A stretch of DNA of 64,000 nucleotides from Tetragnatha versicolor (taxonomy: Eukaryota > Arthropoda > Arachnida > Araneae > Tetragnathidae), in NCBI GenBank assembly GCA_024610705.1, contig JANDEH010000001.1:57213119-57277118 (forward strand), in the 5' to 3' direction. Numbering within the stretch: position 1 is the first letter of the stretch; each line of letters starts with the position of its first letter. Positions 1 to 13,279 of this stretch are shown in pieces. A model generated the notes under the pieces. The model saw nothing but the letters and a program-made list of their open reading frames with translations. It was not told the origin of the DNA and ran no database searches. The position numbers and the translations under genes were made by a program.

Positions 1-79
1 ATCACCACAGTATCTTATCTGTGGGTATTATTCCTTTCTCAAACTTAAAAAAATCGTTTAATTTCTAACTTAAAAAGTT

Positions 80-185
80 GACGTGAGATTTTAATCGACC
101 CCCCTCCCCCTTGCTGAGATTTGGTGAGATTTTTAAAAACCCCTCCCCCCTTTTTGACCTCACGTAATTTATGGATGTCCCCTAA
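80..185. repeat. Terminal part of a TIR-type repeat
   Basis: Ends CACGTAATTTATGGATGTCC and contains ACGTGAGATTTTAATCGACC. The same terminal sequence closes the element at 35906-36348, so this is probably a partial copy of that family. Confidence 0.5.
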
Positions 186-660
186 CCCTATTGTCTCATA
201 ACAACTAAAATGCGTGTCATTAATAGTTTAACATATTTTTCAGGCAATAATTAGGCTATTTATCTAGGAATCCAGTTTAAGGAAGTAGAAGTTGGTACAC
301 TAATTTTTTTAATGTGCTATGATAAAAAAATAGCAATCCATTACTCAAGAAAATCAACGAATGTTTAGATTTTAACTTTTATATATAGAAAGATATGGAA
401 TTTTCAGCATCATGAACTACATCTCCTTGAACCCCCTGACTATCCTCATGGGAATTATGATCGAAAATTGGGAATTTTTACAAAATTTTGAATTATGTAA
501 GAAATGTTACACCACGGAGATCAATATAAAAAGGATGTGTTGAGAAAGACACTCGGTAACCTTTAAATACTCTTAATATTGGTTTAAAAATATTTTCTAG
601 ATAATTGAAAATTGACTGCACTACTTCCATTCTTTAAATGTTTTTATATCCAAACACTTT

Positions 661-1050
661 ATGAAAATCCGTTTGGTGTACATCCAAAAATATAAACCTT
701 TGTTTTCTGGATATACCCCGAACAAGATACATTTACACCCCCATCCTAAAAATCATTTTGATAAATCACCACAAAATATATCCGAGGATTTCCTTCGAAG
801 GGTTTTATTATTACGAACGATTGAGTCGAATGTTCTCATTTTTCTTTATCTTAGGATTTCTTTTTTTACATTTGAAAAGGTCCTCTATTTTCTATTGGAA
901 AGATTCATCAGTAAGAGAAAAAGATCAGATATGATGGATTAGCTGATATTTTTAGCTGTTCATAAAGATTTTTAAGAATGAATAGGTTGTTTTATAGATT
1001 AAATAGAAGTTTTATGTTATATAAGAATTATAGATTAATGGAAGACATTA
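661..1050. other. Non-coding stretch, no gene supported
   Basis: The first kilobase is AT-rich. A 93-codon open frame at 661-942 has no recognisable domain and biased low-complexity composition, so I do not call it a gene. Confidence 0.4.
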
Positions 1051-1052
1051 TA

Positions 1053-2201
1053 CAGGGTGTCCCATAAATAGTGGGCCACACTTCTAGAGGGGATAGTAGA
1101 CACCTAGACGAGTCAGAATCACATAGGAATCGGGGGTCCCAGACCAAATCCCAAAGAGTTAAAAATGGAGCGACACCCTAAAACAATTATTGAAAATTTC
1201 AATTTGTAGAAGAACTACTATTGGTAAAAATTTAATGGTGGTCTCAAATTTTGTGGTTTAATATGATTTTTAAAATTATGCTAAAAGTTTTCACTTAAAA
1301 ATTTTTTTCTACGAAAAAAAGTCAAAAAACCACAAAAAAATGTGAAAAATATGCCAAAACTTTATTTTGTATTTGGAAATCCTTTCTTTTGATTTGATTA
1401 TCTGAAAGATCATATTTTAAAACCCTTAAGTCCAAAGTTTCACGCAAATACCATCAATATTAAACGCTTGAGATCCTGTTAAAGTTTGTATTTTGAGTGC
1501 GAAAACAGCTCCAGAAAACGAACGTTCAGGGAGAATCTACGAGTTACGGATAGATAATCGCTAACTTTCTTTTCTCTCCCAGTTTGGCGAAACATACCAA
1601 GCTCCTACAGATCGCCAAGACAGCTTGGGCAATTTGTTGTTGGCGAAAGTTGGCGAGGAATCTCGTATCGCAAATAATGGCGAGAAATTCAGCGAGCATC
1701 AATCCGTAATTCGTAGATTTTCCCTCAACGTTTCTTTTCTGTATCTGTTTTCGCAAGCAAAAATCAAACTTTAATTAGATCTCACGCGTTTAATATTGAT
1801 GGTATTTACGTGAAACTTTGGACTTAAGGGTTTTCAACTATGATCTTTCAGATTATCAAATCAAAAGAAAGGATTTCTAAATACGAAATAAAGTTTTGGC
1901 AGATTTTTCACATATTTTTGTGGTTTTTGACTTTATTTCGTAGTAAAAAAATTTTTAAAATGAAAACTTTTACAATGATTTTAAAGATCATGTTAAACCA
2001 CAAAATTTGAGACCATGATTAAGTTTTTACCAATAGTAGTTCTTCTACAGATTGAATTTTTCAATAATTTTTTTGGGGTGTCGCTCCATTTTTAACTCCC
2101 TGGGATTTGGTCTGGGACCCCCGATTCCTATGTGATTCTGACTCGTCTAGGTGTCTACTATCCCCTCTAGAAGTGTGGCCCACTATTTATGGGACACCCT
2201 G
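1053..2201. mobile_element. Foldback MITE with CAGGGTGTCCC termini
   Basis: A 1.15 kb near-perfect palindrome. The ends are CAGGGTGTCCCATAAATAG and its reverse complement, flanked by TA on both sides (1051-1052, 2202-2203). TA duplication and CAGGG ends fit a Tc1/mariner-related non-autonomous element. The arms match over hundreds of bases; the short central region (about 1530-1720) is itself partly palindromic. No transposase frame. Confidence 0.85.
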
Positions 2202-2395
2202 TATAACTTTTTAAATCCAGGCGATAGATATCGTTAATGACTTCCTATTGAGTTTTCTTTCGACTCAACTAACTCTTTATAATAAAGATTTGGTTATCCA
2301 AGAAAGATTAGTTGAACAAGTTATACCTGTCTAACAGTGGAATAATGATCAACTAGACACATTATAGGGACAGACGTGGTTGTGAAATGTGACAG

Positions 2396-2706
2396 AAGTC
2401 CTGACGTCACTTTTGATTGGTCTTTGAAAACAACTCAACTTTACTCAGAAAATTAAATTACATTATAATGAAAATTTTAAGGAATTTTAAAAACATTAGC
2501 AGGATGATTTTTTAATTAAGGAATAGCATAAACAAATCTCTACTTTATGTGATTACTCTGTGTGAAACAGTTTTATTTAAAATTACCCTGCTAATATTAT
2601 TTGAAATTTCTTAAAACTTTCATTAGAATGAATTTAATAATTAAATGCATTTCAGAATTAAAACTGAGTTGTTTTCAAAGACCTATCAAAAGTGAAGTCA
2701 GGACAT
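2396..2706. repeat. Inverted repeat (foldback)
   Basis: The left arm starts GTCCTGACGTCACTTTTGAT and returns as the reverse complement at 2650-2706; central arms containing ATTAGCAGG / CCTGCTAAT also pair. Loop about 40-60 bases. No TSD recognised. Confidence 0.65.
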
Positions 2707-2749
2707 CTATCCCCAGTTAAAATTTTGAGTTTCTCAGGACATGAATCTA

Positions 2750-4830
2750 GTTGTCCATGGTAGTATTTATTAGCCAACTAGCCTTTTTTTGGTGTCGTGT
2801 AGTGAGCGGACATTGATAAAAAATCGAGCGGTAAGTTATGCCTATTTGTATTCATATTGGTTATTTTAATACTCCTTTTGTGTGATTTGCGTGTTTTGTG
2901 TGATTTGTTACATTTTTCCTGAGTGATATTTAGTCTCTGTTATCAAAGAAATTCAGAGACCATTAAATTACGCCATATTTACTTTACTACAAAAAAATTC
3001 CTTCAAAGATAATCCATAAATCGATATAATATCGATTCGATTTAAGATAAAAGATGGCCTTCTATTACTCCATGATTTGCAATGGACACTCTTCCATTCA
3101 TTGCTATTGATTAGACTCTTTTGAAATGTAAAAAACAAAGATATCTTCGTATTATTTTTCTGAGGAAGAGTAATTATGCTATAAATCAGGTAAAAGTTTA
3201 TTGTAGTTTCTCCTCCAAATTCGTTGAATACATTCTTAATTACAAGAAAACATTGATAGTATTTTAAAGTTCTATTTCATTGACTTTTTACAAAATAATA
3301 TATAGTTTTGACTTTTACGGTTCCCGAAACTTCACATTTATTTTGTCATAATTTCAATTTCGGGATACTGAGATTATTTTTGTACATACAATCAAATTAA
3401 AATCAATTTAGGTATTTCATTGAATAGGAATTCCAATTTCTCAAATTGGTATCTAGAAAAAAAAACAATCAAAATATTGAAATAATTAAAAGAAATGGAA
3501 GTTTCAATATGCAACAATTCTACCTGACATTTTTTATATGTTTTACTGAATATTTAGAAATCTTAAATAAGGCTAACAATATTTATTAAATATCCTTTAA
3601 AAATAGTTAAGAAATTTACCGATTTAACTGATTTTTTTACCTTTTCAATTAATATATTTTTAAATTGAATTCATTACATAGTTTCAAAACATTATTTTTA
3701 CAATTTGGGATAGTGAATTTATTATGAACTTAACAATTTATGAAGAAATTTAACAACCCATAATTTTTTACTTCTTTTAGGACATGGGATGTCCCACTAT
3801 AATTCTGCTCTGTAAGAAACCCAAAACTTATAATTAAACAGTAAATTTCATCACTATTTTTTAAATTTTGAAGTCAAATGGTAAATGGAGTTCAAAAGGA
3901 ACCCCTCTAGGTTATTTCTGTCATATTTTGCTTATTATGAAAGTAAAAAAACTCATTTGTATATTTACTCATTTATTTCAGTGTTTAGTTCTAATCTTGA
4001 AGTTTTTCTGTAATTTATTGATGTTGTAAGAATCTTAATTTATCTTACTTAATCTTATTATTGTAAAGGGAAATTTTACAATTTTCGTAATAAACCCCTA
4101 CGCAATTTTAAGATTACTCAATATAATACTAAATCATCGAAACTTTCGAAATTCTGAACTTTTATAATGACATATTTTGTAAACACTCTTTTTACCTTAC
4201 ACCCAAATCGCACAATATTTACCTAAGGTACAGTGTTATTCCTAGGATTTTTTTGGAGGAGTAAAAATACTCCTTGACTTTTTTAGGAGGCGTGAAATTC
4301 ATTTATGAAGGGGGAAATACGAAAATAGCATAAAATATACATAAAGAGACACATTTCGTATAAAAACGCTTTTTTAATCGACAAACTGAAATAGAAAAAA
4401 ATGAGAATGCTAATATGGTTTTAACAATTATAGAATCTGTTAATATAAGTAGAAAATATTAAAAATTATAAATAAAATAATTTATTTCACATTAAACATT
4501 CTAAATGAATTATTAATATAATATTACGAATTTGAGTAGAAATTTTATTTTGATTTCGATGGGGTGCCATGCATTTTTTAAGCAAAACCAAAATTCAAAG
4601 CGTGAAAATACGCCTGGCTAGTTTTAAAAAGCGTATTTCCTATTTTCAATGCGTGAAATACGTTCTCAGAGGCGTTAAAATTATCACTATAGTATTTAGT
4701 TCATATTAATAATTTACACTGTTAAACTCTTTTTTTTTTTCGATTTCTTTTTCGGATTTTTCTTTTTATTATTTTCTCCCTTGAAAAATTATTGGACGAC
4801 TTGTCGTTGTTGTTTTATAGTGTCTAAACC
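2750..4830. other. AT-rich non-coding stretch
   Basis: No convincing gene, RNA or transposon ends seen. A trinucleotide-like TAA/TAAT run lies at about 4845-4876 immediately before the next element. Confidence 0.4.
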
Positions 4831-4878
4831 AGGGCTTGCTTTAATAATAATAATGATAATAATATTAATATTATATTA

Positions 4879-5644
4879 CAGTCGAATCCGCTTAATGTGA
4901 TCACGGTTAATGTTATCAATCGGATAATGTTATCGAAATCGACAGGTCCCGATTATTCCTATGTAATTTAATGTAAAATACATCGTTTAATGTGATCAAC
5001 TGTGGATCAACATGCCGCTTAATGTTATCAAAATTAGTCGATATCCCCTAATAAACGTACGCTTTCGAGTTAAGTTTTGAAAGTCAATCAATTCAAATTC
5101 TTCAATTTTTACAAGTAAACATCTGCCCCACCCTAGAGCATCTGGCGTTTCTTATTTCTGAAACTCAGTATGAATAAAAAAACATTCCGCATATTGAAAG
5201 AAAACTGTTAAAGGGGGGGTCCGAATCATAGAGGTCTAAATCCATGCTTGTGATCGGTTAGGTTAAAGGGATGTTTCTGATAAGAGATTTTGATTTCCCC
5301 TTGTTTAATGGAATTTAGAATATAATAATTGGAGTGGAAGGAAAGTAATGGAGTGCAAAAAGGAGAGACCTTTCTATACCAATAATAGTACAAATTAAAC
5401 GATTATTTTATTTTATTAATTGAACTACTCTTAAATTTCCTATATTGCCTAGTACTGCCTATAGTACATGGGGTAAAATTGTTTTAAGTACATTAATTAC
5501 AATTTTGGAATTTTGATTTTAAAGAAAACTATCTTGTTACACTATTTGTTGCTTTTTTTATAAGAAATCGCTTATTGTTATCAATCGGATAATGTTATCA
5601 GTTTCATATCGGACAAATGCGATCACATTAAGCGGACTCGACTG
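4879..5644. mobile_element. TIR element with CAGTCGAATCCGCTTAATG ends
   Basis: Terminal inverted repeats CAGTCGAATCCGCTTAATGT and ACATTAAGCGGACTCGACTG-like, with TA on both sides (4877-4878, 5645-5646). Subterminal ATCGGATAATGTTATC occurs inside both ends. Termini of this type are typical of pogo/Tigger-like Tc1/mariner elements. 766 bases, no transposase, so non-autonomous. Confidence 0.8.
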
Positions 5645-5829
5645 TATTACATATTTTTTGCGCTTATCCCCAAAGTATCTCACACAAAATTCTTTATCAA
5701 AGAACCACGCCAAACATTTTAACACAGAACTTCCCTATCCTCCTTCCCCATCACTAGATGCCCGTCTTCTCTCGGACATTAAGTACGCGGCATCCCAAAA
5801 GGTCGGGAAAGACCCACGAAATTGAATTG

Positions 5830-6540
5830 GACGAAGCCTAATCCGTTTAGATTTTAGAATATGGGGGTGAACTGATCGAGAGATTTGAGTCCTGGTGGGA
5901 GAGATTTCATGTCGGCGCGATCATTGATTGTCACAGCTGCAAAAGGTGTTCTAATAATAATTGAATTTCTCCATTAGTGTCACTCTGCGTCGATTATCGT
6001 AAATGTGTTGGATTTCCGATTGACGCGATTGGAGGACGAGTTTAAATTGGTTTTTTAAATCGCATTTATGATGTGAGTATTTGAATGAAATATCTGGAGT
6101 GAATGAATAGTCGTTAATGGGTGTTTTGTAGGAAATAGAACGGTGTAATGTTCTTGTAAGGTGCACTATCTCGAGAGGAAGTTTTAATGATGAATTGATT
6201 GTTGGGTTTATGAATGTTCAGTTATATCATGGTTTATTAGTTCAATGAATATAAGACTGATTTAACTATTTGCCTCTGGTAAATTTAAATTATTATAAAA
6301 ACTAAATTTGAGGGATTTCAAATTCATGGAAGAGAAAAAAACCAAACGACTGGAGAAGGTAATTCTGAATGGTAAAAGGAAAAAGGCAAGAAAATGTAAG
6401 GGATAAGCTATTTGGAATGAAATGAAAACTATTAAAAAAGAAGAAATATTTAGGTTATGTTTGCAATGGTGTATTAACTTTGATGTTTTAAAGAATGGAT
6501 TTTCAAAGAAAAGTGAAAAGTTTTACCCACACATCTTCGA
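5830..6540. other. Non-coding stretch with relatively G+C-rich, unique-looking DNA
   Basis: 5830-6180 is less AT-rich than its surroundings and lacks repeats; no open frame is persuasive. It could be conserved regulatory DNA but nothing in the sequence proves it. Confidence 0.25.
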
Positions 6541-6553
6541 CAATCTTCAGAAG

Positions 6554-6558
6554 AAAAA
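6554..6558 (-). terminator. Pol III terminator of tRNA-Glu
   Basis: Five consecutive T residues on the minus strand, starting five bases after the tRNA 3' end; the standard eukaryotic Pol III stop. Confidence 0.7.
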
Positions 6559-6562
6559 GTAT

Positions 6563-6634
6563 TTCCCACACCGGGAATTGAACCCGGGCCTCCTGGGTGA
6601 GAGCCAGGTATCCTAACCACTAGACCATGTGGGA
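6563..6634 (-). tRNA. tRNA-Glu (CTC)
   Basis: 72-base cloverleaf with acceptor stem TCCCACA/TGTGGGA, D-arm containing ATGGTCTAGTGGTTAGGAT, anticodon loop CTCTCAC with CTC at 6601-6599, and T-arm CCCGGGTTCAATTCCCGG. Both internal promoter boxes are intact (TGGTCTAGTGG; GGTTCAATTCC). A run of five T on the minus strand just downstream (6558-6554) suits Pol III termination. A single isolated functional-looking gene. Confidence 0.96.
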
Positions 6635-6639
6635 GACAT

Positions 6640-9600
6640 TGCCAATGGCTATAAATAAATTTAACAGTTAAAGATAACTGCAGATAATTTTGAAACCGAT
6701 AAAATTTCACCACAGCTAAAATTCTTCATTTGAAATCGATTTGCACAAAAACGCAGTTTTTAACTGTTCCAAGTGTAATGAAAAAAGGGGTATTCATTTA
6801 AAAATCGTACTACCCAATTTATTATAGAAACTGGAATTTTTTTCCTTGTTATTTCTAAAACACACTTTTACTGAGCATTGATTCCTTTTGTCAAATACTC
6901 CTTTATCAGTAAAAATGTATACTATGTTTTTATTTGCATTGAAAATATTTTAAGCTATTTTTGATGTACGTTTATTAATGACAACGCTTCATATCAATTT
7001 TATGTAAATTTTCTTCTCTTCTTAAGACGTTGAAAATAATACCTTTCAAAACTTTCTTTGTATAACCTCACATAGCTTAATTACAATAGAGTCAAAGTAA
7101 ACTGCGTGCCCCTATAAATTTATTCTATTCTAAGAATCTCAAGGATACATATAAACCATAAAAGTGTCCCAAAAATATCTCCCATTCCTTGTTACCTCAG
7201 TAACAAAGATAAAACCACAAATATTAACTCAAACTTTTTTTCCTAAAAATAAGTAAAATAATGTGGTTTTTCGTTCTTAAACAGTTAAACCATTTTGCAA
7301 AGGGCTTGTAAAGATTTGGAAAATAGCAACCATTTGCCTAAAGAACACGAACAGTTCTACTCATTTTAAGTACGTGACGCCAAAGACGAAAACTTGCTTG
7401 CTGTTTACTCCAGTGTTTTTGACCAACCCATCTGGAACAGTGATTGATGCCTTCTTTGTGGGGAGAAAAAACGGTTTCTAAAAGGGGAGCGCACGTTCGA
7501 GGTGTGTTTTTAGCCCTGGAATATATTCTGGTCACGTTTTACCCCTCCTATATCTGCTCCCTTTTGAAATATAAGCAGCCAAATCTTTTGAAAGGAAATA
7601 TTATTTTAAGAGATTATATAACGCATTTAGGAAGCAAGGGTGTTTGTAACTGAATGAGTGAATAGAGGAGAGGCTGGTGTTTTATGTTTTCTAAAGACGT
7701 AATTGATGATTTTCTGCTAGCCATTATTTAATTCTATCATGGCTATTCTTCAAACTATATTTAGTTCATGGTACTACCATAATATAGAATATTTCTGTGT
7801 TGAGAATAATTTTTACACGCTTAATTTGCTGCATATGCCTAATATTTTGTTTTTAGTTAAATCGGTAATATACCAGAATCGCTCATATACGACTTATCAA
7901 ATTATATAAGGAGGTAATAAAAAGTACAAAATTCACATTTTCACATTGTGGTAACTGTTTCATCTAATTTTAAATGTAATTAATGGAACCCAAAATTGGT
8001 GTAATCTTATTTAATTTATGTAAGAACAATATCTCACGCATAGCTGAAGATGTTTTAATTACCTAAAGGGGCTATTATTATTTTTTTAATCGTCGAAACA
8101 CTATGTTTTTTTAGATATTGTGTCTTATTGATTTGTGTTTCATTCAAAAATTAATAAAAAGGATTTTTTTAATCAGAAGTATACATCTACGGAGCTGAGT
8201 AAAATGTTAAACAGTCTATTAACTTTTCAAAGATCCTCACTGCAAAATTTAGAAGGATAATTATCCAAATAATATCTCATCACTTCCTTTTCAGTGATAA
8301 TTATCTACATTTTCAAAGACGTCGGTTTCCCATTTTCAGTACGTCAAATATACTGGCAATCATCACACAGTCCAACAAAGACCAGGAAACGTGTACATTT
8401 CAACCACGGTCTACCATTATTCTCAACCAGAAGATAGCCAGCAAGAAAAAGGAAAACAGAGCCTTCTTATTTGTTTGTTATACTCCCTAGTGTCCGCGTG
8501 ACAGCTGCAATAGTCTTTTGATGACCATTAGCCAAAAGGTCAGCTCACTGGCATGATCCCGGTCTTATTATATTGGCTTATTCTATCTCCATGCTTGGGG
8601 TCATTTACCTCCTGCTAGTGATTTTTGATCGCACAGATCTCTTCTGCTTTACCATGATCATAAAAATCCATTGCGATACGCGTGTAATGGATGAAATGAA
8701 TTGATTCGGTACAGTGATTTTATTTAGCTACCAGCCCCGGAAAATGTAATTTGGACGGGATTTTCGTCTTTATTTAATCGTTACATTCGCTTTTTATGAG
8801 ACCTCATGATCGTGTAATAGAGAGGGCTTTCGGGGAAATTAAAACGAAACGTAATCTGTTTCGTGTTAGCAATCGTTTGTTTCTTTAGGAAGAAAAGATT
8901 TTACTAGTATTCAAAGATAGTTACAGATTGAAGATATGGGGGAAGTATATTTATTGAATCATTCTTTGTAGTTTTAATTAAAGGCTTCCACATGCAATCA
9001 GATTCTCTGAGTCGTTTCATTTCAGAAAAGCTATTTGTATAGTGTTTGTGAATTACCTTATTATATAATCGAACTTATATATTTAGAACAAATAAGCTTA
9101 ATAAATTAAAAACCTATAAAATGCATTAATTTAATACTTACTTAAGTAAAAAATTAAGTAAACTAGTTTGTGATGATTATGCAATTAGTTTAATTGTAAA
9201 ACTAGTTCCTACTTATTCAGTTGAACTTGTGGCAGTTAGTAACAAATTAAATTTCCAGCTGAATGGTCCTTGGACTTGTGCGGGTGGGGAAGAACCAATT
9301 TTATTCAGATTAAAATTTATCGACAGCAAGACCGAAAAAGTAGAACATATAGTCGATGCAAAAGTAAAACATATCATCTATCATCTCTAGATGTTCTGTT
9401 TAAAAGTATACTTTTTACAGAATAATAAACATACATTACATGGTAATAAACATACTTTTTAACAGAATCACAACAGCATTCGCAATAACACATAACGATA
9501 AAAAAACACAGAAAATAATTTTGTGATACTTTTGTAATATTAAAAGAGAGCACAAGGAACGTCCCAGTTTTATAAAAAGACATGTAATTGGGCAACAAAG

Positions 9601-12600
9601 CAGAGTCGATTCTATTTTAGTTTTCTGAATAATTAATCAGTATTAGTTAGTTCATTTATGAAATCATACGGCCCTCAGACTTAAATTAAAATGTATTATT
9701 AGTTATTTTGAGGATTTCATTTAATTTAGTGAACAGAAAAGGTCCTAGTAAAGCATGTTAACTTGGAAACTTTTAGAAAATGTATAAAATTGATTTTCGA
9801 TGTATCTATTTTGACATTTTTTTCAATATTCACTTAAAATCACCTAAAAGAAACACTTTTATTAGCAGTACCATTTAACATGTTGCTTTTTTTATCCAAC
9901 ATAACGTTTCCTATTCCGTCACTCAAGACAAAACATATCCTATAGAGCTCTATTGATGGGTAATGCATCTTCTATGTATAAGCAGCCTCCCAATATAGTC
10001 TTCCCATAATGACCACTGGTATGCTAAGGTTGTCAGAATAACGAGGACAACCTTAATGGTTTCTCACTGGCTTTATCCATAGGTAGAACTGACAGTCCGT
10101 TCATCAGTTGGATAAGAATATAGCTATGTAAAAAGAAAAACTGAACTGGTACACCAAAATCTTATTTATTCGACTGGAGAATGCTCCCTTCTATTACAAA
10201 AGAATAATTCATAAATAAAAGCTACATCTTTTTTGTATTATATTTGCCCGGAATTCTCAATAATGATGAGGATGAGAGATTATTATTATTTTAATTTTCT
10301 TTCAAGTGTTTTTTTTTCTCCGAAGAATTTTGCACTGGAGATAGGGGAAAACGCTTAATTTTTTTGTTATTATTATAAAATATAAAAATGTATTATGATA
10401 TTTCTCTGTGATTAAAAGAAATAAATCGAAAACTGAAGTTTATTCTCACATATATATTCTCACATATAGGGTTTTAATAATTATTTAATTATAAACTCAA
10501 TTTTTAATAACACTTGGGAGCTATCGCCCCCTGATCGCTATCGCTCGCCAACCCCCGTAAACTGCTGACGCAGGACCTTTTGGAATTGCTTCTCAATTCC
10601 TACAAATTCCAACTCTCTAAACTTAATACACTTTATAAAACAATTAAGCAATATACAGAAAAAACGTCAACCAACTTTCCAAAAATACGTCACCAAATGA
10701 CCAAATCCCCTTTATGAATTTATCTCCCTTAAAAGTTTGAATATATATAACCCGAACTTATCAAAAATTTAAACGAAATGTTTTTTTAAAATATTCATCT
10801 TAATTATTTTTAATCTATGATTATAAAAATAAGTAATTCTAATTGTTTATCAATATTCGTACCAAACAAAAACCATTATTTTAAAGTAACTCGTTAGTAT
10901 AATATGCCTAGTGTTTATCATTATTTTTTAAACCCAGACTTGTTAAACCGTTTAAGCAATTGAAAATAATAAGAGAAAAACATCACTCTATGTTTACAAT
11001 TAATTTTGATAAAATCAGACTAAAAATTATAAATATTGGACAAAAAGTATGAAATTTTAGTATAAAATGGCATACATGTAAGTTTTTAGAATATGTTTTT
11101 ATCAGTCTTTGAGTGATATTTCATCAAGAAATTACTTTTTTAAAAGGTGAAAAAACATGTTTCATCTTAAAATATAGCGTCAATCGGTCGTTGTGAATGG
11201 ATGCATAATAATTTGATTGACAGTACTTGCTTTGTAACTGTGACCTTATCCGTTATCTAAAAAAATGGAAATATTTTAAAATTGATAATTTTTTGAAAAA
11301 TCGAAGGGCCTACTCGGAAATCCGGAAAGAATCTGGACATTTTGATACCATATATGTGTCATTCGGTTCAGTAATTAAAAAGCCTTTCTCTGGAAACCGG
11401 TCACCAAAAACTTTCAGAATAGAGAGATTTTGATATGAAGGAGGTTTTTTAATACTCAGTGGGGTTAAATAGTACTAAAAATAAGAAGTTATGTATTAAT
11501 ACATTTTTTAATTGGTTGTAATCTAGAAATATTAAATTTGTGATATCTATGATTGTTGTTACAGATTTGTTTCCAAGCTTTACTAAAAGATTTTTGAAAT
11601 CAATATACTACACGCAGAGAACTACTTCAATTTGATAAACTGAAGATACACATAAAGAAATGACATTGCAAATTTTTTCAAGATTCCATTCTACTAGGAA
11701 AATGAAGCAAAATAGTGCTTTTCAACACTACAGACTAATAAAGATATGCTGACAACGGAATATAATATATTTTATAGAGTTTCTGAAAGACCTTTCCATT
11801 ACGGTTTGCAAATGGGGCTAGATTTTTATGGGGCATAAAATTCTGTTGAGCCTGCCACCTATCATCTACAAGAGAACATTTTCCCGCTACCTGCAAATAA
11901 AAAAATTTTACAGCACGCCTGAATTTTCGTAGTTTCTTACAAGGATGAAAAAAATTTACTTCGCTTTCTTAAGGATTATATTTTGGTAAGCTCAGCATTT
12001 AACAAAATTATTAAAATAATACGAAAAGAATTTCCAATTAAAATAAATTAAATACTTTATTTCATTTAAAATACAAGATAACAGTATTCTAAATGGTTAA
12101 CTTGTTCTAACCTTATTCTCAATATTTTAAAAAAGTGTTTAAAAGGCTTCATACCTTTTTCAAATACAAATATAAATACCAATACAAATACTCGGTTAGA
12201 AACTTTAAGCTAGCAGACACACACTCGTAGATTCAACCATGGTTAAAAGGTAAAAACGAAAAGTATTGAACTTTCAAAAGGAAACAATTTGTTTCTAAAG
12301 AAGATATCGCTATTTAACTTGCTTGGGAACAGTCTCGAGATTAACATCTTTTTGTTTAATTTAGTTGAAAGCCGGAATTTTTTTGTGTAAGCTCAATTCT
12401 TTTGGGAAAGAAAGTATTTTCTCCCTTCATTAGCATTTATTCAGCTTTGGAAGTTTTAAACCAAAACTTTCAGCTACAAGTAAAAATAAAAATTTTTCGT
12501 CCAATATTCAAACATTCTGTCTGAAGCATGGGGTTTGATGTATCACAAAATAAATACTAGACATGCGTCATTAACACGATGACAATCTACTGAATGTAGT

Positions 12601-12670
12601 CATAACTAATAAAAACTGCTTTATATTAACCTTTAAGATGTATATTAAATATTTTGATACTTTAAAATTT
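6640..12670. other. Intergenic or 5' intronic DNA, no gene seen
   Basis: Only short unsupported frames. A moderately G+C-rich block at about 8290-8870 stands out (see findings). Otherwise AT-rich with homopolymer runs. If the ionotropic receptor has further 5' exons they may lie here, but I could not identify one. Confidence 0.35.
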
Positions 12671-12676
12671 AGATTA

Positions 12677-13279
12677 CGCTGCAAAAAAAATTCTGGAACG
12701 TTACTTAAAAAAATCGGGGTTTTTTAAGTAATGTTCCTGGAAAATACCAGTAACGTTTCTGTAAAATACTGAAACGTTTCGCAGAAATACCAGTAACCTA
12801 TCTGTGAAATATCAGGAACGTTACTGTAAAATACTGAAATATTCCGCAGAAAAACCAGAAAGCTATGTGTATCTCAGATGTGTCTTGTTCTTTCATGTTT
12901 CTACAAGTATTCAATATGTGGCATATTATGAACCTCGGGAGTTACCAATCTACGAAGGTTATACTTCCTAGTTTTAGAATCATCAGTCGGTTCTCCCACC
13001 TCATCTAAATAATTTGGCTCTTTTAGTGGTGAGCGTGAAAACAAAAACAAACAATGGTTGCCTGTCCGCAAGGATTCAGAAACGTTTCAGAAATGAAAAC
13101 CATAATTTTCTAGGAAAGTGTTAAATACAAATACAAATACAAATTAAGTCGACCAACTACAGGCGTAAGCCCAGCAAGGTTGGTCCAGTCTTTTTGCTGT
13201 AAAAACTGCTGTAAAAACTCATAAAAAGCAGGAACGTTACTGGAATTTATGCGGAAAGTTACTAATATTTTTTACAGTG
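12677..13279. mobile_element. TIR element with CACTGTAAAAAA-type ends and internal repeats
   Basis: Begins CGCTGCAAAAAAAATTCTGG and ends in TTTTTTACAGTG; the two ends are imperfect inverted copies. Left half contains about three degenerate ~45-base repeats around 'CAGTAACGTTTCTGTAAAAT' and 'GAAACGTTTCGCAG'. The ends resemble those of the tRNA-bearing elements at 27576 and 39659. A LINE 3' fragment is inserted at 13124-13191. Confidence 0.6.
13124..13191 (-). mobile_element. LINE 3'-end fragment
   Basis: Matches the 3' terminus of the LINE at 18866-19049: (ATACAA)n tail then GTCGACCAACTACAGGC and a G+C-rich block. Severely 5'-truncated, as usual for target-primed insertions. Confidence 0.65.

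Noticed and set aside
661..942. 93-codon open frame on the plus strand
   Set aside because: No domain, no splice or promoter context, AT-driven composition.
1544..1756. Open frame on the minus strand in the centre of the foldback at 1053-2201
   Set aside because: Lies inside the palindromic centre, has no similarity to a transposase, and is explained by the mirrored sequence.
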